From Vibrio coralliilyticus ATCC BAA-450 (lineage in GTDB: Bacteria; Pseudomonadota; Gammaproteobacteria; Enterobacterales; Vibrionaceae), in assembly GCF_000176135.1 (NCBI RefSeq), contig NZ_ACZN01000015.1:62001-126000 (forward strand): DNA of 64,000 nucleotides, read 5' to 3'. The notes under the pieces were generated by a model. It was given only the letters and a program-made list of their open reading frames with translations, had not been told where the DNA came from and searched no databases. Each line of letters begins with the position of its first letter. The first letter of the stretch is position 1. The position numbers were made by a program, and so were the translations under genes. Shown in pieces: positions 16,194-26,232 of the stretch.

Positions 16194-16330
16194 GAATACC
16201 TCTTTATACAGACGAATAAAGCCAGTGTATGAGAGAGAACGCATTCTCGATAATGAGAAATGACTGCCGTTCTGGATTTGAAAGTATAGATCAGTTTGAC
16301 GCAAGTTATTGAGAGATAAATAGGATTATC

Positions 16331-16360
16331 AGAAAAGAGAAAGGCCCGAGCTCGGGCCTT
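16331..16360 (-). terminator. terminator overlapping the stop codon of 16359-16736
   Basis: The arms AAGGCCCGAG and CTCGGGCCTT form a perfect 20-bp palindrome (16341-16360), followed on the minus strand by TCTCTTTTCT. The stop codon of the gene lies within the stem. Confidence 0.6.
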
Positions 16361-16736
16361 AGAAGGTAATGATCAACTCATCTTGCTGATGGCTTTCAAT
16401 GTGAGTATTAGAACGGGTCCTCAGTTTTTCGATTTGCTCTAGCTCTAATTCATAAGGCATAACCAGTTTCAGCTCTTCAATGCCTTCACTTCTTGCCAGT
16501 TGCATTAGTGTCAGAATATTGGACTCATCACTGCGGCTTGCTGACAAGGATTTCATTGCCTGATCCCACAAGCGATCTTCCGCCGATACCGTTTCTTTAA
16601 TCGTACTTTTCCAAGCCAGGCTGAAAATAGGTGCGAAGGTACTCATTGCTTCTAAGAAAGTCCATTTCTTACTGCACGACGCGCCAAGAAAAGAAGTATA
16701 GTCGAATACAACACTTGTCTTGCCCTGATGTTCCAT
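16359..16736 (-). CDS. hypothetical cytoplasmic protein
   Basis: 125 codons; the start ATG 16736 follows AGGAG with seven-base spacing and is preferred over an in-frame ATG 36 bases upstream. The protein has no signal peptide or membrane segment. It starts MEHQGKTSVVFDYTSF and has a helical middle and an acidic, Glu/Leu-rich C-terminal half (LKLVMPYELELEQIEKL). I do not recognise a family. It stands alone, ending in a palindromic terminator that overlaps its stop codon. Confidence 0.65.
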   Translation of the reverse strand: MEHQGKTSVVFDYTSFLGASCSKKWTFLEAMSTFAPIFSLAWKSTIKETVSAEDRLWDQAMKSLSASRSDESNILTLMQLARSEGIEELKLVMPYELELEQIEKLRTRSNTHIESHQQDELIITF

Positions 16737-16960
16737 ATCAATCTCCTCTGGTAGGCAACACAGTGTCCTCAATATCGTCTATCATTAGCCATATAGCAAT
16801 AGGATATAAAACAATCATCTTTTATACCCATTTTTTTGGTCAAAAAGCTATATCAAAACCAACCCGATAACAAAAGATGCACAAGATAGAGACATGGGTA
16901 ATCAGTTGCGTAATATTTCAGGGTCAAAATTTATCCTAAGCCAATGGGTAATTATTCTGG

Positions 16961-19327
16961 CTAGCGGATATCTACTATTCGACTCGCTTTTTTGTATTGC
17001 ACACGCCAACCTGCCCATCTCGGTAATTCCCAGCGTTTCGGGTCACCTTTACGTAAACCCGATTTATACACCACGTACACCAGCTTTTTCATCGGTTGAT
17101 ATTCGACGCTCAATTGCAGATCACCAATGTAGAGTTCAAACGGATACATGGCAGCAAAATCTTCATACTCCCAGTAAGGAATGCCTTCAAAAGGAAAATC
17201 GTCTGCGCTAAACATCTCTAGCTCCGAAATATCTGTTAATTCCAACATTTCGAGTTGTTCAGTAAACCAAGAGTCGAATGTCAACGATTCCTGAATCGGC
17301 GAGCCAGAGGATTTATCCAGTGATTGATACAATTTCCAGTGTTCGATCTGTTGATGCCGCTGTTTAGCAAATCCCGGTAGCAGCTCTTCACGCTTAACGG
17401 CTTCAAGTAGTGGTTTAATCGCAAGCTCGCCCTGTGCTTGGGCTTTTTTCGAGGCCACTTTTCGCCCAGCGTACATCATATGGAGTTCTATATGAGGAAC
17501 GTCGTCCACACTGACCACATCGCCTTCCACCCAATCACCAATCTCTAACTTTTCAAAAAGAGAAAGCCTGACTGGCATCGTCACAGTAGCAAGAGTCAGT
17601 GTTTGTTTAACACCACGGCCCGGTAAGCTGTGGGTATCCAGCACCAGTGCCGCCTCAATGTTGTCAGGCAAACGACTTGCACGGCCCAAAGTGACTTCCA
17701 TTTGACCGTTACCTAGGGCTTCGCGGCGCCGCTCTCTTCTGACAAACAACAGCTCAGGATGCAGAGATGCGATTGCTTCAACCAACTCATCGTGAGAGTA
17801 ACGAGAAGCAACACTAAGCTCAGGTAGCTCGAATACTGCCCGCATTTGCTGACAAAGCGCCTGTGCTTCTTTGAGCACATCCTGATCAATGGTCACACCA
17901 GAAAGCACGTCCCCACGCACTACTTTAATAGCTATTTCTGCATCACACCCCAAAGGCTCTTCTTTTTTACCAAGCTGCTCTAGTGCTTCTTCATTTGAAG
18001 ACAAACGATACAGAGACGCTGGCGTCGCCAGCACTGCGGTTAGATCCACCATGGCCTCTTGCAGCTTTCGCTGCGGCATACGAGTCACCAAATCAGCATA
18101 CAAAGCATCAATCGGAAGCGGGTAAATACGTTGCCCGTGCGCAGTCGCTAGACCGGATTCATCGATAGCCCCCATTCCACGCAAAATGTTTGTTGCCTGA
18201 GCAAACGACTTTTCTGGCAATGGTTCCAAAAAGCTCAGCTCAGAAAGAGAATACCCACAACTGGCAGACGCTAACATGGCTTCGGTGAGTGTTTCCCGAT
18301 GAAGCTCTGGTGGCGTAACGTCCGCTAACGCCGCATGTTCGCCATACAAGCGAATACAGATGCCATCCATCACCCTACCCGCGCGGCCGCTACGTTGTCT
18401 CGCGCTCGCTTTAGAAATATGTTTTAGGCTCAGAGTAGTTTTGCCGTTTCTTTGCTCAGTACGTCGCTCCAAACCAGAATCAACAACGGCAACCACATTC
18501 GGTATGGTCAGCGAGGTTTCAGCAATGTTAGTCGCGAGCACCACTTTCTGCTTCTCTTGCTGGTTGAGAGCAATCTCTCGCTGTTTATCGGTGACTGAGG
18601 CATGCAGCGGCGCTACTATCAGCTCTTCAATATGCGCGAGTGCGCTCTGACATTGGGTAATTTCTTTACGCCCCGGCAAGAAGACCAGAATGTCACCATC
18701 CAGATCAAGTAAGCTTTCCACTTCTGCCCGAACTTTTTCCTCCAGATTTCGGCTATCCGGCAGTTGCCTTGAATCCCCAGCACGATGAGCAATGGCTACC
18801 TCAAAATTACGTCCCTTTGCCTGCAGACGCTCGGCACCGACATAACGTGCAAGCTTCTCACCTTCAATGGTCGCAGAGGTAATCACTAAGCGATGTTGGT
18901 TATGCTGATTCAATAATGCCACCAGCAAGTCGGTGTCCCAGCGGCGCTCATGAAACTCATCAACAACAATGGTGTTAAAGTTGTTGAGTTGATTTTCAGA
19001 GTACCAACGTAGTGCGACGCCCGGAGTCACGAAGACAATCTGCGTCTCCTCATCACAGCGGTTTTCCAGCTTAATCGAATAACCCACTGAACGGCCAAGC
19101 GGCTCATTTTTCTGCTCTGCGAGAAACTGCGCTAATGAAGTGCAGGCGATACGCCGAGGTTCAATTACTAACACTTTCCCCTGTTCCGCCGCCCATAGTG
19201 GTAATCGGGTTGATTTGCCCGAGCCAGTTTCCGCTTCTACTATCATATGGTGAGCAGAAAGAAGGTTCAGAAAGTCGGTTTTGAGGGTATCTATAGGTAA
19301 GCTGAACATCGTTTGCGTTGAGATCAT
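16961..19327 (-). CDS. hrpB: DEAH/DExH-box ATP-dependent RNA helicase, HrpB-like
   Basis: A 788-residue helicase. Motif I ETGSGKST (33-40), the DExH motif DEFH (123-126, VVDEFHERR), motif III SAT, and the QRSGRAGR motif VI are all present. After the two RecA-like domains come the winged-helix/ratchet-type region and a C-terminal HrpB-type domain (ending KGDPKRWELPRWAGW). The DEFH form of motif II and the C-terminal region match HrpB rather than HrpA, which is also present in this window (54533-58507). Slightly shorter than E. coli HrpB. Probable role in RNA remodelling; its RNA targets are not known from sequence. Divergent from maeA. Confidence 0.82.
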   Translation of the reverse strand: MISTQTMFSLPIDTLKTDFLNLLSAHHMIVEAETGSGKSTRLPLWAAEQGKVLVIEPRRIACTSLAQFLAEQKNEPLGRSVGYSIKLENRCDEETQIVFVTPGVALRWYSENQLNNFNTIVVDEFHERRWDTDLLVALLNQHNQHRLVITSATIEGEKLARYVGAERLQAKGRNFEVAIAHRAGDSRQLPDSRNLEEKVRAEVESLLDLDGDILVFLPGRKEITQCQSALAHIEELIVAPLHASVTDKQREIALNQQEKQKVVLATNIAETSLTIPNVVAVVDSGLERRTEQRNGKTTLSLKHISKASARQRSGRAGRVMDGICIRLYGEHAALADVTPPELHRETLTEAMLASASCGYSLSELSFLEPLPEKSFAQATNILRGMGAIDESGLATAHGQRIYPLPIDALYADLVTRMPQRKLQEAMVDLTAVLATPASLYRLSSNEEALEQLGKKEEPLGCDAEIAIKVVRGDVLSGVTIDQDVLKEAQALCQQMRAVFELPELSVASRYSHDELVEAIASLHPELLFVRRERRREALGNGQMEVTLGRASRLPDNIEAALVLDTHSLPGRGVKQTLTLATVTMPVRLSLFEKLEIGDWVEGDVVSVDDVPHIELHMMYAGRKVASKKAQAQGELAIKPLLEAVKREELLPGFAKQRHQQIEHWKLYQSLDKSSGSPIQESLTFDSWFTEQLEMLELTDISELEMFSADDFPFEGIPYWEYEDFAAMYPFELYIGDLQLSVEYQPMKKLVYVVYKSGLRKGDPKRWELPRWAGWRVQYKKASRIVDIR

Positions 19328-19453
19328 GGAAAAGGCGGAAAGTATATACTTAATCTGTGCCAGAATGCATGAATATTCGGTTTACAATATGATCACTAAT
19401 CCCTATCATTTTCTGGTTCCCGTTCCTTAAGACCCTACGACAATAGGCAAGTG

Positions 19454-21142
19454 ATGAATAACGACAAACGCCCCTTATATATTCCTTTCGCTGGTCCAGC
19501 GCTTCTTAGTACGCCTCTTCTCAATAAAGGCAGTGCATTCTCAGCGGAAGAGAGAGCATCTTTTAATCTGGAAGGCTTGCTACCAGAAACAACTGAAACA
19601 ATTCAGGAACAAGTGGAACGTGCTTACCAGCAGTATCGCAACTTCGAAAGCGATATGGATAAACACATCTACCTACGTAATATTCAGGATACTAACGAAA
19701 CCTTGTTCTACCGCTTAGTGCAGAACCACGTTTCTGAAATGATGCCTATCATCTACACACCAACTGTAGGTGCGGCATGTGAAAACTTCTCTAACATCTA
19801 TCGCCGTGGCCGTGGTCTTTTTGTCTCTTACGCTAACCGCGACCGCATCGATGACCTACTTAACAATGCATCCAACCACAATGTAAAAGTCATCGTTGTA
19901 ACGGATGGTGAGCGTATTCTTGGTCTTGGTGACCAAGGCATTGGTGGTATGGGTATTCCTATCGGTAAGCTAGCTCTATATACAGCGTGTGGTGGTATCA
20001 GCCCGGCTTACACACTACCAATCGTATTGGATGTCGGTACTAATAACCCTCAGCGTCTTGCAGATCCAATGTACATGGGCTGGCGTCATCCACGAATTAC
20101 TGGCTCTGAATACGATGCATTCGTTGAAGAGTTTATTCAGGCTGTTCAGCGCCGCTGGCCAGATGCCCTTATCCAGTTCGAAGACTTCGCACAGAAAAAT
20201 GCAATGCCTCTGCTAGAGCGCTACAAAGATCGTATTTGTTGCTTTAACGATGATATTCAGGGCACAGCTGCTGTTACTGTCGGCTCACTACTGGCAGCAT
20301 GTCAGGCGGCTGGCACACAACTGTCTGAACAACGTGTAACTTTCCTTGGTGCCGGTTCTGCAGGTTGTGGTATCGCAGAAGCGATCATCGCTCAAATGGT
20401 ATCTGAAGGTATTTCTGATGAGCAAGCACGCTCTCAGGTATACATGGTTGACCGTTGGGGCCTACTTCAGGAAGGTATGCCTAACCTACTCGACTTCCAA
20501 CAACGCCTTGTTCAAAAGCACAGCAACACGGGTGACTGGGAAGCGGAAGGTAATGGTTACTCACTGCTTGACGTTATGCGCAACGCAAAACCAACGGTAC
20601 TTATCGGCGTATCTGGCGCGCCTGGCTTGTTCAGTGAAGATGTTATCAAGGAGATGCATAAACACTGCCCACGCCCAATCGTATTCCCACTGTCGAACCC
20701 AACCAGCCGCGTCGAAGCTACACCGCATGATATTATGCGTTGGACAAATGGCGAAGCTTTGGTCGCGACAGGCAGCCCATTTGATCCGGTTGTATTCGAA
20801 GGTAAGACGTTCCCAATCGCTCAATGTAACAACAGCTACATTTTCCCAGGCATTGGTTTAGGTGTACTTGCAGTACAGGCGAAGCGCGTTACTGACGAAA
20901 TGCTTATGGAATCAAGCCGTGCACTAGCGACATGCTCACCTTTAGCGATTAATGGTCAAGGTGCACTATTGCCGCCTCTTGAAGCAATCCACTCGGTATC
21001 GAAGAAGATCGCCTTTGCAGTAGCGAAGAAAGCCATTGAACAAGGTGTCGCGCTTGAAATCACTGACGAAGCGCTAGAAGAAGCGATTGAAAACCACTTC
21101 TGGCAGCCGGTTTACCGTCGTTACAAGCGTACTTCATTCTAA
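19454..21142 (+). CDS. maeA: NAD-dependent malic enzyme
   Basis: Oxidative decarboxylation of malate to pyruvate, linking the TCA cycle with pyruvate. 562 residues, the normal length. Conserved segments include [17 protein letters not shown] and YTACGG (malate site), the Asp/Asn pair around [10 protein letters not shown], and the dinucleotide fold [18 protein letters not shown] 19454 is preceded by a short AGG; an in-frame GTG three bases upstream is possible but unlikely. Single-gene unit ending at the terminator 21158-21184. Confidence 0.93.
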   Translation: MNNDKRPLYIPFAGPALLSTPLLNKGSAFSAEERASFNLEGLLPETTETIQEQVERAYQQYRNFESDMDKHIYLRNIQDTNETLFYRLVQNHVSEMMPIIYTPTVGAACENFSNIYRRGRGLFVSYANRDRIDDLLNNASNHNVKVIVVTDGERILGLGDQGIGGMGIPIGKLALYTACGGISPAYTLPIVLDVGTNNPQRLADPMYMGWRHPRITGSEYDAFVEEFIQAVQRRWPDALIQFEDFAQKNAMPLLERYKDRICCFNDDIQGTAAVTVGSLLAACQAAGTQLSEQRVTFLGAGSAGCGIAEAIIAQMVSEGISDEQARSQVYMVDRWGLLQEGMPNLLDFQQRLVQKHSNTGDWEAEGNGYSLLDVMRNAKPTVLIGVSGAPGLFSEDVIKEMHKHCPRPIVFPLSNPTSRVEATPHDIMRWTNGEALVATGSPFDPVVFEGKTFPIAQCNNSYIFPGIGLGVLAVQAKRVTDEMLMESSRALATCSPLAINGQGALLPPLEAIHSVSKKIAFAVAKKAIEQGVALEITDEALEEAIENHFWQPVYRRYKRTSF

Positions 21143-21157
21143 TTTCTATATTGATTC

Positions 21158-21184
21158 AGCCCCTGGTAACAGGGGCTTTTTTGT
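21158..21184 (+). terminator. maeA terminator
   Basis: AGCCCCTG (21158-21165) pairs with CAGGGGCT (21170-21177), then six T residues. The DUF3392 start codon lies only three bases past the T run. Confidence 0.85.
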
Positions 21185-21186
21185 TT

Positions 21187-21516
21187 ATGATGATTTTTGA
21201 ATTCCTTTCCCCTGCGGGAAAATATTTACTCCCATATTTAACTGAAATATCAACAGCTCTAATTGCTTGCTTCCTTGTGATGGCAGGGGGCGAGATCAAC
21301 ACTTTGCTAAGAAGAACGCTGCGAAACCACAACTTTGTACTCAGAACCGTAGTATTTGTCTTGATTAACGCCTTTGGTTACGGCTTAATCATTGTTAAAG
21401 CAACCCCTTACCTCGCTCGGACATTGCGTGATATGGACGCTGGCATCATGTTCTCAATTATTATTGTCAGCTTTATATTGATTGGTTCATGGGCTCAACG
21501 GAATCGACAAATTTAG
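21187..21516 (+). CDS. DUF3392 family membrane protein
   Basis: 109 residues with three or four hydrophobic segments and the family pattern FLVMAGGEIN...RTVVFVLINAFGYGLIIVK...SWAQRNRQ. Inner-membrane protein, role unknown. The start is ATG 21187 or the adjacent ATG 21190. An upstream TTG frame begins inside the maeA terminator and is rejected. The only purine stretch before the start is AGGGG in the 3' arm of the maeA terminator (21171-21174), so the terminator may double as a poor ribosome site. It overlaps the sanA start by 28 bases, so the two genes are likely translated together. Confidence 0.82.
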   Translation: MMIFEFLSPAGKYLLPYLTEISTALIACFLVMAGGEINTLLRRTLRNHNFVLRTVVFVLINAFGYGLIIVKATPYLARTLRDMDAGIMFSIIIVSFILIGSWAQRNRQI

Positions 21517-22262
21517 TGCGAAGACTCTTTCACAGACCTAAACCCTCTGACCATTATTTAGCCTACGCGCTAAAGGGGCTTCGCTATATCCCACTCCTGC
21601 TTATCTGCGCGGCTATTTCCCTGTTCTTGATTGACCGCTGGGTCTCTTATCAGACCAAAGATCAGCTCTATACCAACCCAGAACAAATCGGCAATTTCGA
21701 TGTTGCCGTTGTGCTGGGAACGAGTAAATATCTCGGCAAGATCCTCAATGATTACTACACCAATCGTATTAACGCCGCGATTGATTTATACCAGAATGAC
21801 AAAGTCGATAACTTTCTGTTAAGCGGTGATAATGCTCACCGTTCCTACAACGAACCTTGGACGATGAAGCGTGATTTGCTTAAGGCTGAAGTGCCAGAAA
21901 ATCATATCTATCTCGATTACGCTGGATTCCGCACCCTCGATTCTATTGTCCGCGCAAAAGAGATTTTCGACACTGATAACTTTTTGATCATCACTCAAAA
22001 GTTCCATTGCGAGCGAGCATTATTCATCGCCAATTTTCACAATATCAACGCTAAGTGCTTCGCGGTACCGGGGCCATCAACACACTCTGGTTATCAAATA
22101 AGGTTGAGAGAAGTATTTGCCCGCGCTAAAGCCGTGCTTGACCTGTATATCACCCGAGCCAAACCAAAGTTCCTTGGTCCTAAAGAGCCGATTAATACAA
22201 ACGAAGCGGAGCAGCTCGTGGTTGAAGAAAGCGTGATGGAAAACGAAGCGATTACTAACTAA
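21489..22262 (+). CDS. sanA: SanA-like DUF218 envelope protein
   Basis: 257 residues. One membrane anchor at about 33-50, then a periplasmic DUF218 domain with VVLGTSKY, LLSGDNA, SYNEP and DYAGFRTLDSIVRAKEIF, matching E. coli SanA closely. SanA supports envelope integrity and vancomycin exclusion at high temperature. The N-terminus (1-30) and C-terminus (about 236-257, acidic) are longer than in E. coli. ATG 21489 overlaps the DUF3392 gene. The stop at 22260-22262 coincides with the end of a minus-strand remnant (22259-22426). Confidence 0.88.
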   Translation: MGSTESTNLVRRLFHRPKPSDHYLAYALKGLRYIPLLLICAAISLFLIDRWVSYQTKDQLYTNPEQIGNFDVAVVLGTSKYLGKILNDYYTNRINAAIDLYQNDKVDNFLLSGDNAHRSYNEPWTMKRDLLKAEVPENHIYLDYAGFRTLDSIVRAKEIFDTDNFLIITQKFHCERALFIANFHNINAKCFAVPGPSTHSGYQIRLREVFARAKAVLDLYITRAKPKFLGPKEPINTNEAEQLVVEESVMENEAITN

Positions 22263-22426
22263 TTTTTAATTCGGTTGCACCCATTAGTTTTCGCTTGGTA
22301 CAAAGCTTCATCTGCTCGCGTCAGCTTTATCATTGTTCTGTTTAAAAAATCGAAATCTAAATAGATGCCAGATAAAGCTTTGCCGTGCTTGCCGTTGTAC
22401 CGATAACACCAACTTCTGGCTTCGTC
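22259..22426 (-). pseudogene. remnant: C-terminal tail of a GGDEF domain fused to unrelated short sequence
   Basis: Read on the minus strand, 55 codons lie open between a TGA (22427-22429) and a TAG (22259-22261). The last 22 residues, including LTRADEALYQAKTNGCNRI, are a classic GGDEF C-terminal end. The preceding 30 residues (containing NGKHGKALSGIYLDFDF) have no GGDEF character. No start codon with a ribosome site is present. It looks like a decayed fragment, possibly one copy of a dispersed Vibrio element; I believe I have seen this junction elsewhere, but cannot verify. Confidence 0.55.
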
Positions 22427-22587
22427 TCAACTCCATAATTCTCTTTATAAAAACTAGCACTTTTGTATGGTAGCAAAGGTAGCATTATTGCCGAATCGCT
22501 TTCTCTGCTACACTAGCTCTGAGTAAAACAGCTCGACTAAAACACCAATCCATATAAGAGCTGTAAAATATAAAAAAGAGCAATGTC
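22263..22587. other. 325-base region between sanA and DUF2797 gene
   Basis: It contains the GGDEF-tail remnant (22259-22426), within which AGCTTTATC (22324-22332) and GATAAAGCT (22370-22378) form a 9-bp inverted repeat. From 22427 to 22587 I see only AT-rich promoter-like DNA. No terminator for sanA was recognised. Confidence 0.5.
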
Positions 22588-23412
22588 ATGTCTTTAATCG
22601 CAAAAGGTACGCTGAGTAAAATGCGTGCTTCCTTAGATGGTGAGGTTCACTATCGTCTTCCGGTTGGCGAAGAACTCGTCGACCTCAAACCTTTCATCGG
22701 CCAGAGCATCACCTTGACTTACACGGGCAACATTTTTTGTAGCTCTTGTGGGAAAAAGACTAAGAAGAGCTATTCCCAAGGTCACTGTTTTGTATGCATG
22801 AAAAAACTCGCCAGCTGCGATATGTGCATTATGAAACCGGAAACGTGTCACTATGATCAAGGCACATGTCGCGAGCCGCAGTGGGGCGAAGATAACTGCA
22901 TGGTTGATCATTTCGTCTATCTTTCGAATACATCTAGCCTCAAAGTCGGAATTACCCGCCACACACAGATCCCGACACGTTGGATTGATCAAGGGGCAAC
23001 CCAAGGTCTACCAATATTCAAAGTAAAGACTCGTCAGATCTCAGGGCTGATAGAAGTTGAGTTGGCAAAGCACATTGCAGATAAAACTAACTGGCGAACT
23101 TTGTTGAAAGAAGATGGCGAACCAATGCCACTTGAAGAGAAGTTTGCAGAGCTATTGCCTTTGGTTGAGGACAAAATCGCTGAGATCAAACAGCAATTCG
23201 GTGATGATGCGATTGAGATACTCAGCGCTGATATCACCTCCATCAGCTACCCAGTTTTGCAGCACCCAACAAAAATCACGTCGCATAATTTTGATAAGAA
23301 CCCTGACGTGACTGGCGTCTTACAGGGGATCAAAGGTCAGTATATGATTTTTGATACTGGTGTTATCAACATCCGCAAATTCACTTCCTACGAAGTCGAA
23401 GTCAGCGCTTAA
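22588..23412 (+). CDS. DUF2797 protein, cysteine-rich with GIY-YIG-like segment
   Basis: 274 residues. A cysteine-rich N-terminal half (CSSCGKK, CFVCMKK, CDMCIMK, CHYDQGTC) looks like one or two zinc sites. Next, YLSNTSSLKVGITRHTQIPTRWIDQGA (about 110-137) is the family signature and resembles a GIY-YIG nuclease core. The C-terminal part is helical, followed by strands. Cytoplasmic; function unknown in the literature I can recall, with nucleic-acid binding a plausible inference from zinc sites plus the nuclease-like core. Single gene with its own terminator. Confidence 0.82.
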   Translation: MSLIAKGTLSKMRASLDGEVHYRLPVGEELVDLKPFIGQSITLTYTGNIFCSSCGKKTKKSYSQGHCFVCMKKLASCDMCIMKPETCHYDQGTCREPQWGEDNCMVDHFVYLSNTSSLKVGITRHTQIPTRWIDQGATQGLPIFKVKTRQISGLIEVELAKHIADKTNWRTLLKEDGEPMPLEEKFAELLPLVEDKIAEIKQQFGDDAIEILSADITSISYPVLQHPTKITSHNFDKNPDVTGVLQGIKGQYMIFDTGVINIRKFTSYEVEVSA

Positions 23413-23435
23413 TTCAAAGATACATTGAAATAACT

Positions 23436-23471
23436 AAAAAGCCCTTTCACTAAAAAATGAAAGGGCTTTTT
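23436..23471. terminator. bidirectional terminator
   Basis: AAAAAGCCCTTTCA (23436-23449) and TGAAAGGGCTTTTT (23458-23471) form a 14-bp stem with an 8-base loop between convergent genes. Confidence 0.9.
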
Positions 23472-23484
23472 GTCATACGGAGGC

Positions 23485-26232
23485 TTATTGGTCTAGCGGG
23501 CTGAGTATGTATTTGTACTTATCTGCACTTTGACCAAATGATTCAACAATACGAACTCTCACGTCATCTAACGTGATTGTTTTTGCCACCTCTCTTGCCT
23601 GAGCAAAGGCTTCCTCACCAAAACCATTCACTAAGGTTAAAGCACGGAACCAAGCGACATCCGAGGGGTAGTTGATCGTGTCTTCGAGGTACACATCCAA
23701 CTGCTCCTTAGCAATAGTTAACTCCTCCTGAGTCACTGCAGCGATAAGTTCTTGAATGACCTTGTCTATAGCCTGCTCCACTTTAGGTAGGTCTTCCGCT
23801 GCAACTTGCGCTTCGAGCGTCCAATCGGTTGCCGGCTCATTGTGGTCGGTAGAATAAAAGTTGTCGGGTGCATAATCTAAGCTCAGCTCTTCACGCACGT
23901 AGGCATCTAATCGTCTGGCTAAAATACGCTGAATAACTTTATCAACCAATGCCAGCTTTGCATCCTGAGGCCGTGCCGATTTATTGATGGCACGCAATGT
24001 ATAACGGCTGTTTTGTTCATTGTTAATCGCTAGATTAACTTTGCTATCGGAGCGCTCATTATAATTCACCTGATAAGACGGCATTGTTGCCGCTTCTAGT
24101 GGAATCGTCGAAACATAATTTTTCACGCCATGCACAACCTGCGATGACTCCAACCCTGCCACAATCACCAGTTTGCTATTGCGAGACTTTCTGAATAGCT
24201 CATCATACGCTTGTTGAACTTGATCTACCGTTACGTTTTCAAAGTCATGAGCGTAGGTAGGAAAATAGACGCTTTGCGGTGCGAAGGTGTTAGTCTCAAT
24301 CGCGTCATACCATTGACCAAGTGGAGATTTAAGGTAAGACAGAAGTTCATCAGAGTATTCCTTCTTTAACACTTCGAGCTGCTGTTCACTGAACTTGGGA
24401 TACGCCATTAGGTTGTACAGAAGCTTGAGAGCATCATTGGCCTGCTCTTTGGGAACACTAATTTCAAAGCCGTGTTCTGTGCCATTAATGTAACTTTGCA
24501 CATCAATGTTGTTCTTACGGACATATGACTTGAGCTGCGTACCATTAAACTGACCGACGCCACTCTTTATAATCGTCGCAAGAAGCAACTGAGATGCGGG
24601 TAGCAGTTCTCTGTCTAATACAGCTTTACCCCCTGCCGACATATATACAATGTGGGCAAAATCACTGTCATTTTCAGGGTCAAATAGCACATCAATGCCA
24701 TTATCCAAAGACCAGATTACTTCTCCATTTTTCCCATTTGTGGCGTCAGGCAAAGGGTTAATTGACTCAACTTCAATCAATCCATCTACGTCTGTACTAA
24801 TACGATTACTGGCAACACCAGGCATTCCATACATGCTTTTCCACTCAGGTAGAGTTTGCTTCACTTGCTCAACCGATTCTGTGCGATCAGTACCGACGAA
24901 CATATCATATGAATAAGATAGCATACTTTGTGCATGTTGATTGATGACCTCAATATCCGTTGTCTGCAGTAATTGATCGAGGCTGCGTTTGTAATCAGCT
25001 AACGACTGAGAAGGTTCACCTTCTGCCAATTGGAACGTTCGGTCTTCAGCAAAATCTTCAGCTCCCCGCTGAAACCAATCATCATCTGCATGTTCACGAC
25101 TGCTTCGATATTCTGCCATTACTACGTCTAATTCCTCCTGACTCACACCATGATCCCTTATTGACGCCAAAGTCTTCAAAAACAGAGGCTGGACGGTATC
25201 TCTGTCTTGAGAAGAAAATGCAATAGACGTATCGTATACCCGTTCATTAACACTGGTGTAGATACTGGAATCAAAGCCACGCAAAGGTAACGCATGCTCT
25301 GAGTACACAGCGTCCAATCGGTGTGATATTAATCGCGCGACAATGTTATCCTTCCAGTATTCGATACGATCTTCTCTGGTTAAAAGCACATCATTACCAA
25401 GGTAGAATGTCAGTCCGGCCACTGACGGTTCATCGATACCCACTTGAGCAACAAAGTCGCCTTTATTGATCTCCGCTTTTGATCGAACCGGCGGTGGTAG
25501 GTCATTGGTCGGCTGCCAATCGGCAAACATCTTCTCAACTAAAGCTTTTGCATCTTTACGCTTAACATCCCCTACGATAATCAGTTCACTTGATTGAGGC
25601 TGATACCAAGTATCATAAAACGCTTTAAGTGATTGAGATGTCGCATTTTGGATAGTCTCAGGCGTACCAATCGCGTCTTTTCCTTCATAAGGCGTCCCTT
25701 TCACGCTGTTTTCATATACTTTATCGTAGAAAGACAGATGTTCAGGAACACCACGGCGATATTCCGCTAGCACAACGCCCTTCTCGCGCTCGACTTCATC
25801 TGGCGCGAATGTGACACGATTAGCAACATCTCTTAACCAAAGCATTGCCTTATCCAGTTCATCTTGATTAGGCAAACTCAGTGTGTAGACCGTTTCCTCA
25901 TACGAGGTATAAGCGTTGACATCGTGTCCACTTGCTCCCGTCTTCTCCATCAGTTCAATGACTTCATTTGGCGTAAAGTTTTCACTGCCGTTAAATACCA
26001 TATGCTCGACAAAGTGAGCGTATCCAAGTTGGTCTGGCGTTTCTTCCAAGGAGCCAGCATGAACAAACAAGCGAAGAGATATCGCTTCGGTATCAAGAGG
26101 ATAAATGTGGTATCGCAGCCCGTTATCTAACTGACCAGACGTCCAGTTAGTATCTTGCTGAGTAGGAATGCTCGTACTTTGCTGAGCACAACCAGTCAGC
26201 AGTAAGACGAACAAAATCAGGACTTTCTTCAT
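23485..26232 (-). CDS. M16 family zinc metallopeptidase, lipoprotein
   Basis: 915 residues from ATG 26232 (ATG 26241 is possible but its purine stretch ends one base before it). A lipoprotein signal (MKKVLILFVLLLTGC, Cys15) implies membrane anchoring in the envelope. The inverted zinc motif HFVEH (73-77) and the distal Glu in EREKGVVLAEYRRG are intact, so the N-terminal M16 domain should be active. A second, inactive M16-like half follows (from about 490), as in pitrilysin-type double-domain proteases. Likely degrades peptides in the periplasm. Single gene; substrate unknown. Confidence 0.88.
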   Translation of the reverse strand: MKKVLILFVLLLTGCAQQSTSIPTQQDTNWTSGQLDNGLRYHIYPLDTEAISLRLFVHAGSLEETPDQLGYAHFVEHMVFNGSENFTPNEVIELMEKTGASGHDVNAYTSYEETVYTLSLPNQDELDKAMLWLRDVANRVTFAPDEVEREKGVVLAEYRRGVPEHLSFYDKVYENSVKGTPYEGKDAIGTPETIQNATSQSLKAFYDTWYQPQSSELIIVGDVKRKDAKALVEKMFADWQPTNDLPPPVRSKAEINKGDFVAQVGIDEPSVAGLTFYLGNDVLLTREDRIEYWKDNIVARLISHRLDAVYSEHALPLRGFDSSIYTSVNERVYDTSIAFSSQDRDTVQPLFLKTLASIRDHGVSQEELDVVMAEYRSSREHADDDWFQRGAEDFAEDRTFQLAEGEPSQSLADYKRSLDQLLQTTDIEVINQHAQSMLSYSYDMFVGTDRTESVEQVKQTLPEWKSMYGMPGVASNRISTDVDGLIEVESINPLPDATNGKNGEVIWSLDNGIDVLFDPENDSDFAHIVYMSAGGKAVLDRELLPASQLLLATIIKSGVGQFNGTQLKSYVRKNNIDVQSYINGTEHGFEISVPKEQANDALKLLYNLMAYPKFSEQQLEVLKKEYSDELLSYLKSPLGQWYDAIETNTFAPQSVYFPTYAHDFENVTVDQVQQAYDELFRKSRNSKLVIVAGLESSQVVHGVKNYVSTIPLEAATMPSYQVNYNERSDSKVNLAINNEQNSRYTLRAINKSARPQDAKLALVDKVIQRILARRLDAYVREELSLDYAPDNFYSTDHNEPATDWTLEAQVAAEDLPKVEQAIDKVIQELIAAVTQEELTIAKEQLDVYLEDTINYPSDVAWFRALTLVNGFGEEAFAQAREVAKTITLDDVRVRIVESFGQSADKYKYILSPLDQ

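Noticed and set aside
16242..16262. Fur-like dyad upstream of the outer-membrane barrel at 15564-16193
   Set aside because: The arms CATTCTC and GAGAAATG are unequal and the match to the 19-bp Fur consensus is poor.
16894..17211. 105-codon plus-strand frame
   Set aside because: It overlaps the antisense C-terminal part of the HrpB-like gene, has no ribosome site and no family likeness.
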